64,000 nucleotides of DNA from Hypericum androsaemum (Eukaryota; Streptophyta; Magnoliopsida; Malpighiales; Hypericaceae). Location: assembly GCA_963995505.1 (NCBI GenBank), contig OZ023194.1, positions 10,970,428-11,034,427 on the forward strand, in the 5' to 3' direction. Every line of letters begins with the position of its first letter. The stretch's first letter is position 1. Below are positions 45,043-57,290 of the stretch, in pieces. The notes under the pieces are model-generated. The model saw nothing but the letters and a program-made list of their open reading frames with translations. It was not told the origin of the DNA and did no database searches. The position numbers were made by a program, and so were the translations under genes.

Positions 45043-48000
45043 CCCGGGAAACACTTAGTTCAAATGTCAAGGGTATTATTTTGGTATTGAGAATATAACA
45101 GTGTTAAATATTTGTTAAGAGAAATTTACCATCTTTCAAAAATCCTATCCGGTTTAATCTGGATCAGTTGGCACAAGGCGAGATAAGAGGTGGTATAAAA
45201 CTAGAAAGAATAAAAAGTTTCAAATTTGAGTATTGCAAATGCATGTGTTGAGATTTTTTAGGGTTTCATGTGTTGAGTTAGATGAGGAAAGTTTTCTCCT
45301 TTATAATTTAGGTTCAGATTAAGATAATTCAAGTAAATTACAGCAAAAAATTAAATTGAAGCCTAAAACTTGAACACAACACAAAAGCCGACAAAATTCT
45401 AATTATTAACACAGTTGTATTCGTAATGATCTTGCTTAAGATGTATGAACAATTTTAACAGTTGATTAAGAGCAATATGGTATTTTTTATTTGTTTAGTA
45501 CTTCTATTTTGGCTTTTTTATTGTTCCAATTAATTTGTTACATGTGTGGGTTTACTATTTTGGAATTTTGATAAGTGCTAACTCATAAGGGACTTATATT
45601 CAGTTAGGTAAGTATAGATTTCAAATTTTACTAAAGTAAAAATATTTTTGAGAGAGTTATGATAAATTCACTAAAAAAATATTATTGTGGGGTAGGATGG
45701 GATGGGATGGGATGGGAGGTGGGGATAAGTGGTAATAATACTAGTTTCTGTTTTTGGAGTCTGTTACTAAGATTCTGTGCAATGAAATCGAGATCTTTTC
45801 TTCTGTGTCCCTTTATTAATTTTCTATGCTTTCTTTTCAATGTGATGTGATCTCATATGGGTTTTAATTATTTAGAAAAAATAATTAAACTGAAATTGCA
45901 GTAATCGAAGTCGAGAGGTTAATGGCAATCATGAGCTTTAGAGGCCTTTTGCAATACCCGCTGTGTAATTTTCTGAAAAAGGTTAATTACAGATGGGCAA
46001 ACGAGGTCGACAGTAACTTTTTTTATTCATGTATCATGCTTATTTGGGCGCGAATATTCGAAAACAAATCAAAGGAGAGAGACAAAAATGAAGTTTATGT
46101 TTTTGGTGTAAAATCATTAGTTTATTTGACAACAAATATTTTTGCAGAAATAAATTTTTACACAAAGATTACAACTGTCAATAATTTAACCCTAAATTTC
46201 GTCAACTCATTCTTACGTTTTGTGCCTTGTGACTAAATGATCTTTGACATTTGACAACAAATGTGAAATTTCACAAAGAATAGTTAATTCTTCTTCAAAA
46301 TCGAAAATTGTCTATTTAAGAATGACTTCCTTAATTATATTTTTTTCATTTGTATATCTTAAACAAAAAACTTTATTAGTGCTGCCCCACTGAGAAAAAA
46401 AGTATTACTAGTGCTGCAAAATACAGATTTCCTTATTTGAGCTACAAATAACTGAATGTATTTTATTTAATGGGCTGTAAAAAATAAAAAAATAAATCAT
46501 CATTTCCATTCTAGTACATCACGGGGTAAAAGCAATACACCAAACCCAACTCAATAATTATCAAAGAATCACTTTCAAATCTCATTTTCCACGTCATTTT
46601 CCGTTACTCCATTGTACATGTTTGATGTGAATGGTAGTCATAAAGCTGAAATGGGCTTTTCCGAACCTAGGAAATAATTGAGAGGTGCTCGAGTAACAAT
46701 ATATGTGCATGATAATGATGATGTGAAAAATAAAAAATAAATTAAATTAACTTCGGAAATGACAGATAATAACAAGTAACGGAAAAGGAAGTGGAATAAG
46801 CTGGGGATATGGCAATGGGAGAAGGGCATTGTTAAGGAAACAAATTCTTTTGCGGTCTCCCAGGAAACCTGCATGCATGCATGTATCAGGCAAGGAAAGC
46901 CCGTCATTGCCCTTTGAGAATATATGTTTTTTTTTACAACCAGAATATATGTTTGTATCATCACAACAAACTTTTTGGTGAATCTATAGTTTTCATGGTC
47001 GATCAATGTCGGACTCTATTTATGGATTAATTTTCACGATAGTATTTTTTATATTTATAAAACTTGAATTAAAGATTCTCTTTAACAAATCTGAATTTCT
47101 TACCATTTAAACAAACTCTTATAAATTACTCGCTCATAATGTTAATGTTATCGGTTGCTGCACATTTATAAATTAGATCTAACATAATTTTTGACACATA
47201 TTATTAGACAAAGTTAATTGTATTGAAATTTACAGTCATTAATATTATTTCATGTGTCATAAAATTAGAATCGTGAAAAAAAAACTATCAGCATGCTATG
47301 ATAGCATCGGTAGTGCCACATGTAGATGAACGGGGAAGGTGACCATACTAACTTTTTTTTAATAATTCAATTTATAATTTTTTTTAAAATTTGATATATT
47401 TTTACATTTATGTCCTTAAAAATGAAATTGAACACCGCAAAAAAATAGACCGTTAGATCAATCTGACGATCCAGGTGCTACTTTGTAGTCATACTTCCGG
47501 GAGGAGCTCCGCGTAGTATCCTAACTCTCCAATCTCCACAACGACATTTAACCTTTTATTATCCATCGAGAGGCGAGAAGATGTGAAGCGAAACAACTTT
47601 AATTATCTTTTGACCCAAAGTTGCTTTTAAATCGTTGTTTCTGACCCGTTCAAGGGTAGGCAGTTTCCACGTGAGTCAGTTGTGGTTGTTTGTTCATCGT
47701 ATCTTGCTCACCAAGTACACTACAGCTAGTGATACTTAAATATTTGGTAATATTATCGAAATTTGCAATTTTTAAAATTTTTTGTATATAAGATATTATA
47801 TAGAGAAGTTAACATATGATCGAATTTGAATTAGTCGATTTATGTTTCGACTGCATTTGTGATAATTTTGGCCACGGGGAATTGTGTAATTTAAGGGTGG
47901 GCTATAGGTTTAGGGTGTTTTAGTTTAGTGTACGTTGGAATTGTTCATTAGCAGTGGTATCTCGGATGCTTTGCTTTCATATTACGATTTTTTTTTCTAG

Positions 48001-50169
48001 TGGGTTTTGCTGTGGAATGATTTTTAATTAGGCTAGGATTGCATTCTCGTACTATATATGTATAAGATGTAAATATTTTTAATAAATTCACATCTACTTA
48101 CGTAAAAAAACTTACTGTATTTCCTTTTTCCCCTCGCAGAGGTGAATTTCATGGTTACCATGTTTTAGATTTTACTTATTAGCTTCTGTTTTTTAGTTAA
48201 AAAGATGTGAAACATTATCAGGTTCGTAATTTTCTACCAAAAATTCAAACCCAGTTTCAAATTTTAGGAAAAATTGTAGCAGCAAGAATTCACATCCGGG
48301 TTACCGTATATTTTCTATATGTAAAAGTTTGGCTGATTTGTACTTCACTATCATGTAGTTTAGAAAAATGTCCAACCGAGTGATACAAGTTGTAAGTCCC
48401 GAAAATGTTGACACTCCACTATTTGAACTTTTTTGGACATTGACAAGGACAAAAAAGTTGGTTTTAGATATTTTGAGAAATAGAACAAAATGAAAAAAAA
48501 ACCCTCATGTTCCCCCTCTTTCTGTTTGTTTTTTCATACGGATATTGTTTAGTTTCTTTATTTTTTAATTTACTGATACGTAAAGATATTTTTTAAAAAT
48601 AATTTGTTTAAATAATGATTTTTTTTTCATGTGACCAAAGATTTTTAAACACATAATATTAAAGTAAACTTTTAACTGACATATAATGGAAGAACAGTAG
48701 TTAGTATGTGGTAGTTATGTTACATTTTACCATTATTGTTGTCCTTTATGTTTTGTACCTTTTTGCTTTAATAATTGTCTGTTCAAATCTCTAAAAGATT
48801 AAAAAAGAGGAGGAGAAAATGTTCAAATTGACTGGTTACATCATCAATCATCAATTTTTTCAGGATCCATATACACGTGGGGTCCTAGAGGGTACAAAAA
48901 ATGTGTCACATATTTCAATCGATTGTATATAATAAAGTTGAGGGTACTCGTGTGTTCAGTTTCCTGTTTTTTTGTTTCTTTGGTGAAAGTTATAAAGTGA
49001 GACGAGACAATTACAAATTTAATAAAGCGGGTGGAGGTAATAAACAAAAATCAATAAAATAGAGGGTGCAATCATGCACGGGTCAAAAAGGGTTCATGAG
49101 ATAAAGGGAAGAGAATATTAAAATTTCTCTCGGCTTTCTGTATGTTGTCCTAAAAGAACGATTTTCATAGTAAAGTGTACCAATTCAAAGTAACGTAAAC
49201 AATCAGTCAATCGCCAAAAGTTAATAAAGAAAGAAGACTGGATTGAGTCGCCAATCAAGCTGAAAAATAGTAATGTGTTTAGTTTGTTTAACATCTTATC
49301 TAGATAACACTATTGGTCGAGATGAATAATACCTTTAAAAAATAATTTTTAGAATTTAAATTTGAGATATTTTGATCGAATTAAAATAAATTCCTCATCA
49401 GTACTTGTTGGTAATAACATGCGTAGTTATATGAAAAAATGCTTGTCACTTCTAAGAGACGGAAATAGTTTGTATCACACATAGTGGTTTGTTCTAGATA
49501 ATTAGAGTTTTTGAGTTTAAGTTATGGAAATAAGGCTATGGTAAAACTTGGGACAAAGAGTTTTGTATCTGTAGTATCACCAGAAAAATGTACGTGAACA
49601 ATTTGGTCGTAAGATAATATATTGAAGCTTTTGAGTATTCAAACTTGGTCTGGTTATTTAACAAATAAAAATTGGTCTGGTAAAGCACTAGGTTTCTAAA
49701 ACTTTTGGCTTATGATAATTGTTGAAGAAGGAACTGAGTAAAAAAAATGCTTCTCAAAGGTATTGTAACGGAACTTAATAATTAAGATAACGTTTGCTCC
49801 CTTGAACCGAAGTATGTAATCTTTATTCATTATTGGTTTCGTATCAAACGATTATTGGTTTCGGCGACAGGTTTTTAGAGAGGCTACACTTGTGACTCCA
49901 TACACACTATTATGTGGGTTATTAGGTGTGTGTGCGTTCTTCTCGACCGTGTGACTTGTAGCTTGAGACAATGGGGTTAAGGTGGCGATTCCTTGAACTA
50001 TTAGCTAGTGTATGACCCTCTAGACTATTCGACTTGTGCATTAGCTTGAGGTTAGAGTTAGGTGGTGTGACTAACTCATTAGTCTATCAGCGAGTGGGTC
50101 CACTCTGTCGACTGACTATCCAAACTGTGGGCTAATTTTTTTTGGTTTATAACTACTTGGTATCTAGTT
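45043..50169. other. Intergenic, no gene seen
   Basis: More than 5 kb of AT-rich sequence. It includes a short GGGAT repeat at about 45,693-45,717. Open frames at 45,922-46,236, 46,638-47,006 and 48,844-49,047 lack any motif and are flanked by stops, so I do not call them. Confidence 0.45.
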
Positions 50170-50325
50170 CATTAGGCCGACTAATCCAAGTTCGAGCCGG
50201 GTATGATCTTTGACAGATGGTAAAGCTGTCCTAACAAGTATTTAACACTATTGCGTTCCCAAGGACTCAAACCCGAGACCTTGGTTAAGTTAAAATAACT
50301 CTCTCACCAGTTGATCTAAGTATTT
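50170..50325 (-). mobile_element. tRNA-derived SINE, near full length
   Basis: On the minus strand: TTAGATCAACTGGTGAGAGA (box A-like, 50,300-50,319), CTCGGGTTTGAGTCC (box B, 50,262-50,276), GTGTTAAATACTTGTTAGGA, and a 3' end CCCGGCTCGAACTTGGATTA then GTCGGCC. This layout is familiar from plant SINEs. The copy at 32,870-33,025 is a more eroded relative. Confidence 0.75.
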
Positions 50326-50541
50326 GTTAGTGACTGTAGTTTAACTTGAGATTAGGTCTTAGAGGTTTACCACTTAACTACTCTTTCGTTGGTTAGCTAG
50401 TGGTATTGTAATCGTGAAACTTCTTTTTCTAAAACAATTTTGGGAATAAAATTCACCATTTATTAAAGAAAGGACAGCATTATTTCCAAGAGGAAGAACT
50501 TGGTGTAAAACATGTAAAGTTGGTAAATAACATAAACCAAA

Positions 50542-51777
50542 CGAAAAATTACTTTCAAATCTTTCGAATTTGCTTAAATATACTCAAAAGTCTCTCCTGT
50601 TTGAAAAATGAGCATGTTATCCTTCTAGTTTATTTTTATTATATTTTCAGGTCCCTAAATAAGTTTTTTCTTTTTTTTGTCATTGAAATGACTAAAATAC
50701 CCTTTGAACAAAAACAAAAAATTGCTTACATCATATCTTCTTCTACCTCCCCCAACCGCTCTCCAATCAAAGAAAAGAAACCCCATCGCCATCTTTCTAG
50801 ACGACGCCGTTCTAGCGCCTCATCGAAGATGCCGCCAAGAACAAGGTCGCCATCCTCTCTCCTTGCTCTTTTCTCAATTCTGGGTTCGAGTTGATCTCCC
50901 ATGGCAAAGGGGAAATCCGAACACTCATCGTCGGGAAAAATTCAAACCCTCATCAGCAAAATCGCTTCTTCTCCTGTAAACCCTCATCTGCCACCGCCTT
51001 CCTCCTCCCCTACTCCCAGCGCATAACCGTCATCGCTCCTTGTCCCCTATCCCCAGCTGGGTTCATTCAAGCTCGCTTATCCAGGATGAATCGTCACCCA
51101 CGTCGTACTGATCACCGCTGCCTTCTTCCCCTTTTCTCTGCCTCGGATTAATTAATCAAAATATGGACCTTTACGCCATTGATGACTGCTTATCCGTTAA
51201 ATTGAGATCAGGGATAGGGTTTCTGGAATTTGGGGAAAAGAAGGTAAGTGAGGAACGCGGAGGAGAGAGGTGGCAGAGGAGGGAAAGGGTAGTGCAGGGA
51301 GGAGGGGGCGGCGACTGGTACGGTGTGATTATTGATCTGGACAATTTTTGTGTTGCTCGGTACCAGAAAAGAGGAGGTAAGGTTAGTCGATTGGAGATAT
51401 GTTGGGTAAAGATGAGAGTGATTGGAGATATGGTGGGTAAAGAGAGGATTTCTGGTAAGGATTTGGGACGACATTTTCTATTTTTTCCTCTTCGAATATT
51501 ATGATTTCTGGTAAGGTTAGTCGAAATGTGTGACCAAGAGGTGATGTCACTAGCTAGGAGGAAGAAGAAGAGATGATGTTAGCGATTTTTAAATTTTTTG
51601 TTCTAAGGGTATTTTTATCATTTCATTGACAAAAATGAAAAAAGAGTTGCTAATATGCGCCAGGGACACAAAAGTATAATAAAAGTAAACTAGAGGGACT
51701 TCGGAATATATTTTGTGAACATGAAGGACTTTTGAGTATATTTAAGCAAAACCGAGGAACTTGAGAGTAATTTTCCC
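50542..51777. mobile_element. MULE-type element, perfect 9-bp target duplication
   Basis: TAAACCAAA flanks it exactly (50,533-50,541; 51,778-51,786). The TIRs (about 160 bp) start CGAAAAATTACTTTCAAATC and, inverted, GGGAAAATTACTCTCAAGTT, and are close to those of 38,064-39,241. The interior is GC-richer; a plus-strand frame from 51,163 (MDLYAIDDCLSVKLRSG) ending at a GTAAGT donor near 51,243 looks like a captured exon of unknown origin. The element ends 1.27 kb before the MYB start codon. Confidence 0.87.
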
Positions 51778-51786
51778 TAAACCAAA

Positions 51787-52678
51787 ACTCCTCATAAACC
51801 TTAACAAAAAAGCCATTAAAGCAGCACGCTGATTAAGGTAACTAGGATTCTGAATTAATTCGAGGCAAAGGATGGGAGATGTCAATTATAACGAAGCACT
51901 TTCTACCTTTTGCTTGCTTTTCCGAAATTTTTTTTTCTTTTTTTGGTTTATACAAATATTTAACAATAATACTTTCTAAATTATTAAATCTAAGACTTAT
52001 TTATTAAACTAGAACAATCTTAGTTTACGTTTAGTTTTTTTTCCCTCTCCTTCGAGAAAAAAGTTGTATATTTTTGGAGAGGGTTTGAGAAAAAAAGTTA
52101 TAGACTAGCAGACAGATGGACTCTGGTTTTCCCCAAGACCACACGGAGGGCACAAAAGTGTAAAAAAAATTATATTAGAAAAGTAATGTTTTATCAAGTA
52201 ATGGTTTTGTAAATTTTGTGAATGTTACGTATAAAATGAAGTTTCCGACAAGAATTGGTTTTTACTTCCGGATGACATTATTTTAGGAATAATTCTAGAA
52301 CGAGACCTCCCATTTAAAAAAGAGTTATAGAATATGAAACCACATATTATTTAGGAATATAAATTTTTTGCAACAAAATATTTAACAGTGTTTAATTTTC
52401 ATAATTCAAAATCCAAGTATTTAACATTTGAAAAACAAAATATTTGAAAAGATGAAGAACAAGAAGCCAAAACATCATTACCAAGACCAAAGCAAATGTC
52501 TTTTATGGGGTCACTCAAATCACCCACCCACCACCCCCAAGAACCCAAACCCACACGAGCGGGTCTGGACTCCAATGTTTCATTTATACATTAATTTAAT
52601 TTATATAAAATAAGATAAAAATAAAATAAAACAAAACAAAAAACTCTCCCTCCCCTGTCTTTTCTTGTACCTTGGTTT
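51787..52678. other. MYB upstream region
   Basis: AT-rich sequence between the MULE and the MYB core promoter, with a C-rich patch near 52,520-52,560. No gene is seen; MYB control elements may lie here. Confidence 0.45.
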
Positions 52679-52679
52679 C

Positions 52680-52688
52680 TTATATATA
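52680..52688 (+). promoter_or_regulatory. TATA box of the MYB gene
   Basis: TTATATATA lies 365 bp before the ATG. It is followed by a CT-rich then GA-rich leader (AGAGAGAGAAGAAGGGATAT at 52,762), typical of plant 5' UTRs. Confidence 0.65.
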
Positions 52689-53044
52689 CAGACCTGCATC
52701 CTCTTCTCTCACCCAATACCATCCCTTCCCCCATTGTTTAATCTCTCATCAGTCCTTGGCTAGAGAGAGAAGAAGGGATATAGAGAGAGAGACTTTATTT
52801 TGAGTTTCTGTTCTCTGATTGTTCTCTGCCATTTTCACCCTCCCTCCCAATCCCCCCTTTCTGGGTTCTCTTCTCTTCCATTTGGGTCTTAGTACCTTCC
52901 CAAACAAGCCTTTTTTTACCTTGGGTAAATTAAGGAAAAAAAAGAGTGGACTTGAAGGACTTTTTTTTTTGGTAGAAACCAGAAAGGTAGGATCTTACTT
53001 GCAAGTTTTTGGTTTCGTTATCTTTCTTAACCTTTCGGGTCAAC

Positions 53045-54631
53045 ATGAGCCTGCAACTACAAGTCCTACCTGGAGATAGGGTGGGAGCTTTCAACGGGTT
53101 TAAAGACCTAAACTTTCTGCCAACCCAAAAGAACCCACCTCCCCAGCTATTTCTCTCTGCCGGCTCCCAAATGGGTTTCCATATTTTTGGCCAGCCAGTG
53201 GACCAGCAACTAGAAAGCAGGGGAGTTAGTAATAATGTAGAGGAGGAGGAGGAGGAGGAGTTTATAAAGAGCCCTGGTGCTGGTAGGAATGGGCATACAA
53301 AGTTCTGCTCTAGAGGCCATTGGAGACCAGCTGAGGATGCCAAGCTGAAGGAGCTCGTGGCCCAATATGGCCCCCAGAACTGGAACTTGATTGCAGAAAA
53401 TCTTCAAGGAAGATCAGGTACCTACCTACCAACCTTGAAAACCCACCTCAAGTTTGAAGTTTTCTGTATTGAGGAACATAAAGTTTGGGTCTTTGAAGGT
53501 TGTGGAATGTTAAAGTTTTGTTTTTGTCTTGTCTTGTTCCTTGTTTATTTATTTTGGGTTTTCAGGGAAGAGTTGTAGATTGAGGTGGTTTAACCAGCTG
53601 GACCCAAGAATCAACAGGAGGGCATTCTCAGAGGAGGAAGAGGACAGGCTCTTAGCAGCTCACAGGCTTTATGGGAACAAATGGGCAATGATAGCCAGGC
53701 TTTTCCCTGGGAGAACTGATAATTCTGTGAAGAACCATTGGCATGTGATCATGGCAAGGAAGCACAGGGAGCAATCCACCATTTTCAAGAGGAGGAAGCC
53801 CAATTCTGCTGCAGTCCCCTCACCCTTGAAAGACAAGGAATTTGTCACTTTCCAGGCTAATAACAACAACAATATAACTTGCAGTGAATCAACTACTACT
53901 TTGTCTAGTACCATTGATGAGTCTGGGTCAACTTGCACTGAACTCTCCCTCTCCCCCTCTTCCACCAATCCTCCTCCTCCTAGGATCTTCTCTAGGTTTT
54001 TCCCCCAAGCTGCTCCCAAGGGTAATTGATATTTTACATTTTTTTTAAATACAATTTTTTCCTTACCATGCTTACATTTTTCCCTTGTTATGTGTTTATC
54101 TGGTTGGTTTATAGGCCCAGGTACTTGCTAGGTGATTGCTATTTTCAGGCAATAAAGGAGGAACAATTGTTGCAAGTAACACATGAGTTAGTCTAGGTGG
54201 TTTATCTTAAAACAATCACATACAGAGAGATCCCTTTTGGGGTTGGTTTTTTTTTGTTACATGTTAAAGGGATTTGTTGATTTGGTAAATTTTTTTTTTA
54301 CCCTCCTTTATTTTATCCAACTTGAGGTTCTTATTTTTGGTGCATGTTTTTTTTTTGGGGGTTTAAACCAGGTTCCACAATTGCAGAAAAGGAGGAGGAG
54401 CTGATGGTTGACAAGTTCTATGGGCCTATGGGAATTGGAATTAGAGCAACTCTAATGGGTTTGGTGGACCAATCAGCAGCAGCATCTGGGCAGTCAGATT
54501 CAAACTCATCAGAAGTTTCAGCAGCTGAGTCAGTTGGGACCAATAGAAATAATAGGGCCAAGCCCTCTGAGACTGGGAACCAAGTTACCAATTTTGCCTT
54601 CTTTGACTTTCTCGGTGTTGGAGCTACATGA
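53045..54631 (+). CDS. MYB56: R2R3-MYB transcription factor, MYB56-like (subgroup 21)
   Basis: Nuclear DNA-binding regulator of 362 aa, exons 53045..53417, 53566..54021 and 54372..54631. Residues 63-73 hold an acidic Glu run. R2 (about 88-138) has W93, W113, W132; R3 (140-190) has Phe145 in place of its first Trp, as usual, then W164 and W183. Signature runs are CSRGHWRPAEDAKLKELV, YGPQNWNLIAENLQGRS, FNQLDPRINRRAFSEEEE and NSVKNHWHVIMARK. They place it with Arabidopsis MYB52/54/56/105/117, and GPQNWNLIAE with LYGNKWAMIARLF is closest to MYB56. The C-terminus ends FFDFLGVGAT, the group's conserved tail. Introns are phase 1; the first cuts R2 at GRS/GKSC. Known roles of this group are in quiescent-centre division, seed size and mucilage or cell-wall control; the role here is inferred. 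No disruption is seen. Confidence 0.93.
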
Positions 54632-54900
54632 GAAAGTTGGGCATTTTTTGAGTATAGGTAGCCTCTGGTTCAAATCTGTGTATAGTTGGTGAAAAGGGAG
54701 GAGAAGAGCAATAAGTTTAAGGAGTGGTGGAAAGAGGAGAAGAGTAGACGGTCGGTCGTCCACGGTGGAAAAGATTAGTCCTTTCTTCTTCTTGTTGTGA
54801 ACTCTTCTTCCAGCTTTGGACTTTTACTTGCAAAAAGCAACAAAAGTTAGGGGGTTGTAATGTTATTCTCTCTCTGTTCCAAGGAAAAAGTTTCGGTTAT
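54632..54900 (+). other. Likely 3' UTR of the MYB gene
   Basis: Sequence after the TGA is less AT-rich than the flank and GT/GA-rich to about 54,900, consistent with an untranslated exon end. The polyadenylation site is not clear. Confidence 0.4.
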
Positions 54901-55206
54901 GTGCATGTAGGGTGTGACTTGTTGCAAGGCGAAGTCAAAAGCTAGTTATACTCTCGTGAATCCTCTTTCAACCCTTTTAACGAATTTTTGATTTGACTGG
55001 AATTAAATTATGATTATTTAAAAAATCAATAGCAAATAATAACAGAGATATAGCATAGATTTTTTTTGAGGGGAATTACATTACATATATTACGTCGAAA
55101 AATCTGAGGATCGGATTATAGAGATGAAAAGAAATACATAGATAATAAAACTTTTTTAATGGTTATAGATAATAAAACTAGACAATAGCTTAGAATAATA
55201 GAGAGT
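54901..55206. other. Intergenic, nothing recognised
   Basis: AT-rich sequence without a credible frame. Confidence 0.45.
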
Positions 55207-55315
55207 GAACATTGTGCTAAAGAACTACTAAGGTAACGTGAACGAACATTGTGCTAAAGAATCACTAAGGCAACGTGGATGAACATTGTGCAAAATCACT
55301 AAGGCAACGTGGATG
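55207..55315 (+). repeat. ~40-bp tandem repeat, three units
   Basis: Units contain GAACATTGTGCTAAAGAA, CACTAAGGCAACGTGGAT and slight variants; the third unit is a few bases shorter. Confidence 0.85.
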
Positions 55316-57117
55316 AGAAATAGACCATGTCAATGTTTTCAACTAAGAGAGTCGGAAGCAATTCGGAAGAGAACAACCAGACCAAACCACTGCTGACAAA
55401 AATATCATCTAACAAGTCCAAAGTTACAACAAAGATGCAACAATGCACATATGTCTGAGAGAGACTTTCGTTGTACCCCAAGCATACCCAGGTCGGACGA
55501 ATCCAACCAAGATCGAAATAGCCACGAGCATGTAAAAGATCGACACTAACACTCGGACAAAGCCTAAAGCTGAAAGGAAAAAATAAAGACATAAAGCAAA
55601 GAAATTATTAAAAACACATAAATAATTATGGGCAGAAAATGAAGGAGCAGAAGGTGAAAAGCCCTAGTCCCAATTTCTATTTGATTAGAAGAATTTGTAT
55701 TAGGTATATGAAATCGGTAAAGCTTCTTATATAGCACAAATTTGGTGTTGACAGAGTAAAGTGAATAGCAGTTTGATTTTCAAATTGGCTATAAAGTGAA
55801 CAGCTGTTTGATTTTCCAATTTTACCATTCTTCTTCTCCCCGCTCCTCCTCTCGTCCGATACCCCTTCCTTCTAAAAAAAAAAGGAAACAACTTCATTAG
55901 AACACCAGAATCGAAGCTCAGAATACATGCCGTGGAAGACCAAGAAAGCATTGAGCTTGGTAGATTTGAACTATGCATATGTTGGAAAATTAGGAGAAAA
56001 AGAATGGTTAAAAGAAAAGAAAAAGGGGTGTTTTTTAAAGGGGTGAAAGTAGTGTTGACTTGTCTTTGTACTACATTGAAAAATGTAAGGATAAATATTA
56101 AGTTTAAAAGAAAATATGTGCAATTGGGCTTTTAAAGAGCAAGTAAGATGAATGGGTCTCACATGCATGTGGTGTGCCGACATTAATTTCCATCAGTGCA
56201 TTTCGATGATTTTGTCTCTACGATATAGACGCTTCCAAGCATGAAAATCAGGATCTTTCAGAAAAAAATGAATTTATATTGAAAGAGTGCATTACCGCAC
56301 GTATAAACTCATACTAACCGGTCTAATTGAACCCAACTCACACTAAACAATATCCACTAATACCGATCAATTTGGAGTAGATTATTGATATTTAAAATTT
56401 TAAGAACCAATTGTTCTTTTTTCTATTCTTCGAAATAAAAATCTTATTAAGCTAGTTATTTTCTCACATTATATAACTGTTGCAGGATTGTGAATTCAGC
56501 TGATTTTAACTGCTCACGGATCATGGCATGGAGCTTAATTTGAGGCTTTTGGATTAACATCTTTTTCAGTATATTTTCGAATATTTTATCTATTGGTCAA
56601 AACCCGCAATAATAGTTTAATTTTTTCATAAGGTCTCGTTATTTTAGAATATACCAAATGATTTAGAAGTCCAACTAAATCGGATTCACGGGCTTATTAG
56701 TTAAATAAAAGCTGGGCCAGGCTAGCTCATGGCCCAGTTACATTGTTGGGTAGGTCATGGGTTTTGACTTTTCAGGCCTGAGCGCAGGCCCATCAACCCT
56801 CCCATGTTTTTTCTTCTTCTAAAAAGTACTCTCCCATGGGCCATGTTCAATCGTTTGTACCTAATTGGACATATTTAGAGAAATCAGGACATGACGAAAC
56901 TGGACTTAACAATTTTTTTTAGTTGTTATGTTTGTATTTTCTTAATAATAGTAAATCAATTCCTAACTTTATTTATAAAAAAAGAAAAGATATAGGATGA
57001 TATTCTAAAACATAAAAAGACATAATAAAAAATAGATATCGTGCAAAAAATTACAATTATTAATTAGATAACGTTAATATAGTAATAAAGTATAACAAAA
57101 AATAAGTTCTAGGAAAA
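55316..57117. other. Intergenic, no gene seen
   Basis: Open frames at 55,299-55,592, 55,727-55,978 and 55,932-56,183 have no recognisable motif. The minus strand of 55,320-55,620 has the GT-rich look of a LINE 3' UTR, but no ends are found. Confidence 0.4.
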
Positions 57118-57290
57118 AAATCGTCGGCCCATAAAAATTGTTAGGACAAGATTTGAGGATAAGCTAGTAATATTTAGTTTTATCATTATTGTTAGGACAT
57201 CAAAAAAATCGTTAGGACAAAATTGTCGGCCCATCAAAAAACTCGTCGGCCCATCAAAAATTGTTAGGACAAAATTGTTAGGACAAGCTT
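57118..57290 (+). repeat. Interspersed TCGTCGGCCCAT / TTGTTAGGACAA repeats
   Basis: CGTCGGCCCAT occurs three times, with one TGTCGGCCCAT variant, and GTTAGGACA occurs six times in a patchwork of roughly 30-bp units. Confidence 0.75.

Noticed and set aside
46638..47006. 122-codon minus-strand frame
   Set aside because: No motif, poor codon character, and no plausible promoter or splice partners.
53009..53044. Longer MYB start reading from 53,009
   Set aside because: The first codon there is TTG; the ATG at 53,045 is the first in-frame Met with a good leader before it.
52930..53343. 137-codon minus-strand frame
   Set aside because: Antisense shadow of MYB exon 1.
53669..54019. 116-codon minus-strand frame
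   Set aside because: Antisense shadow of MYB exon 2.
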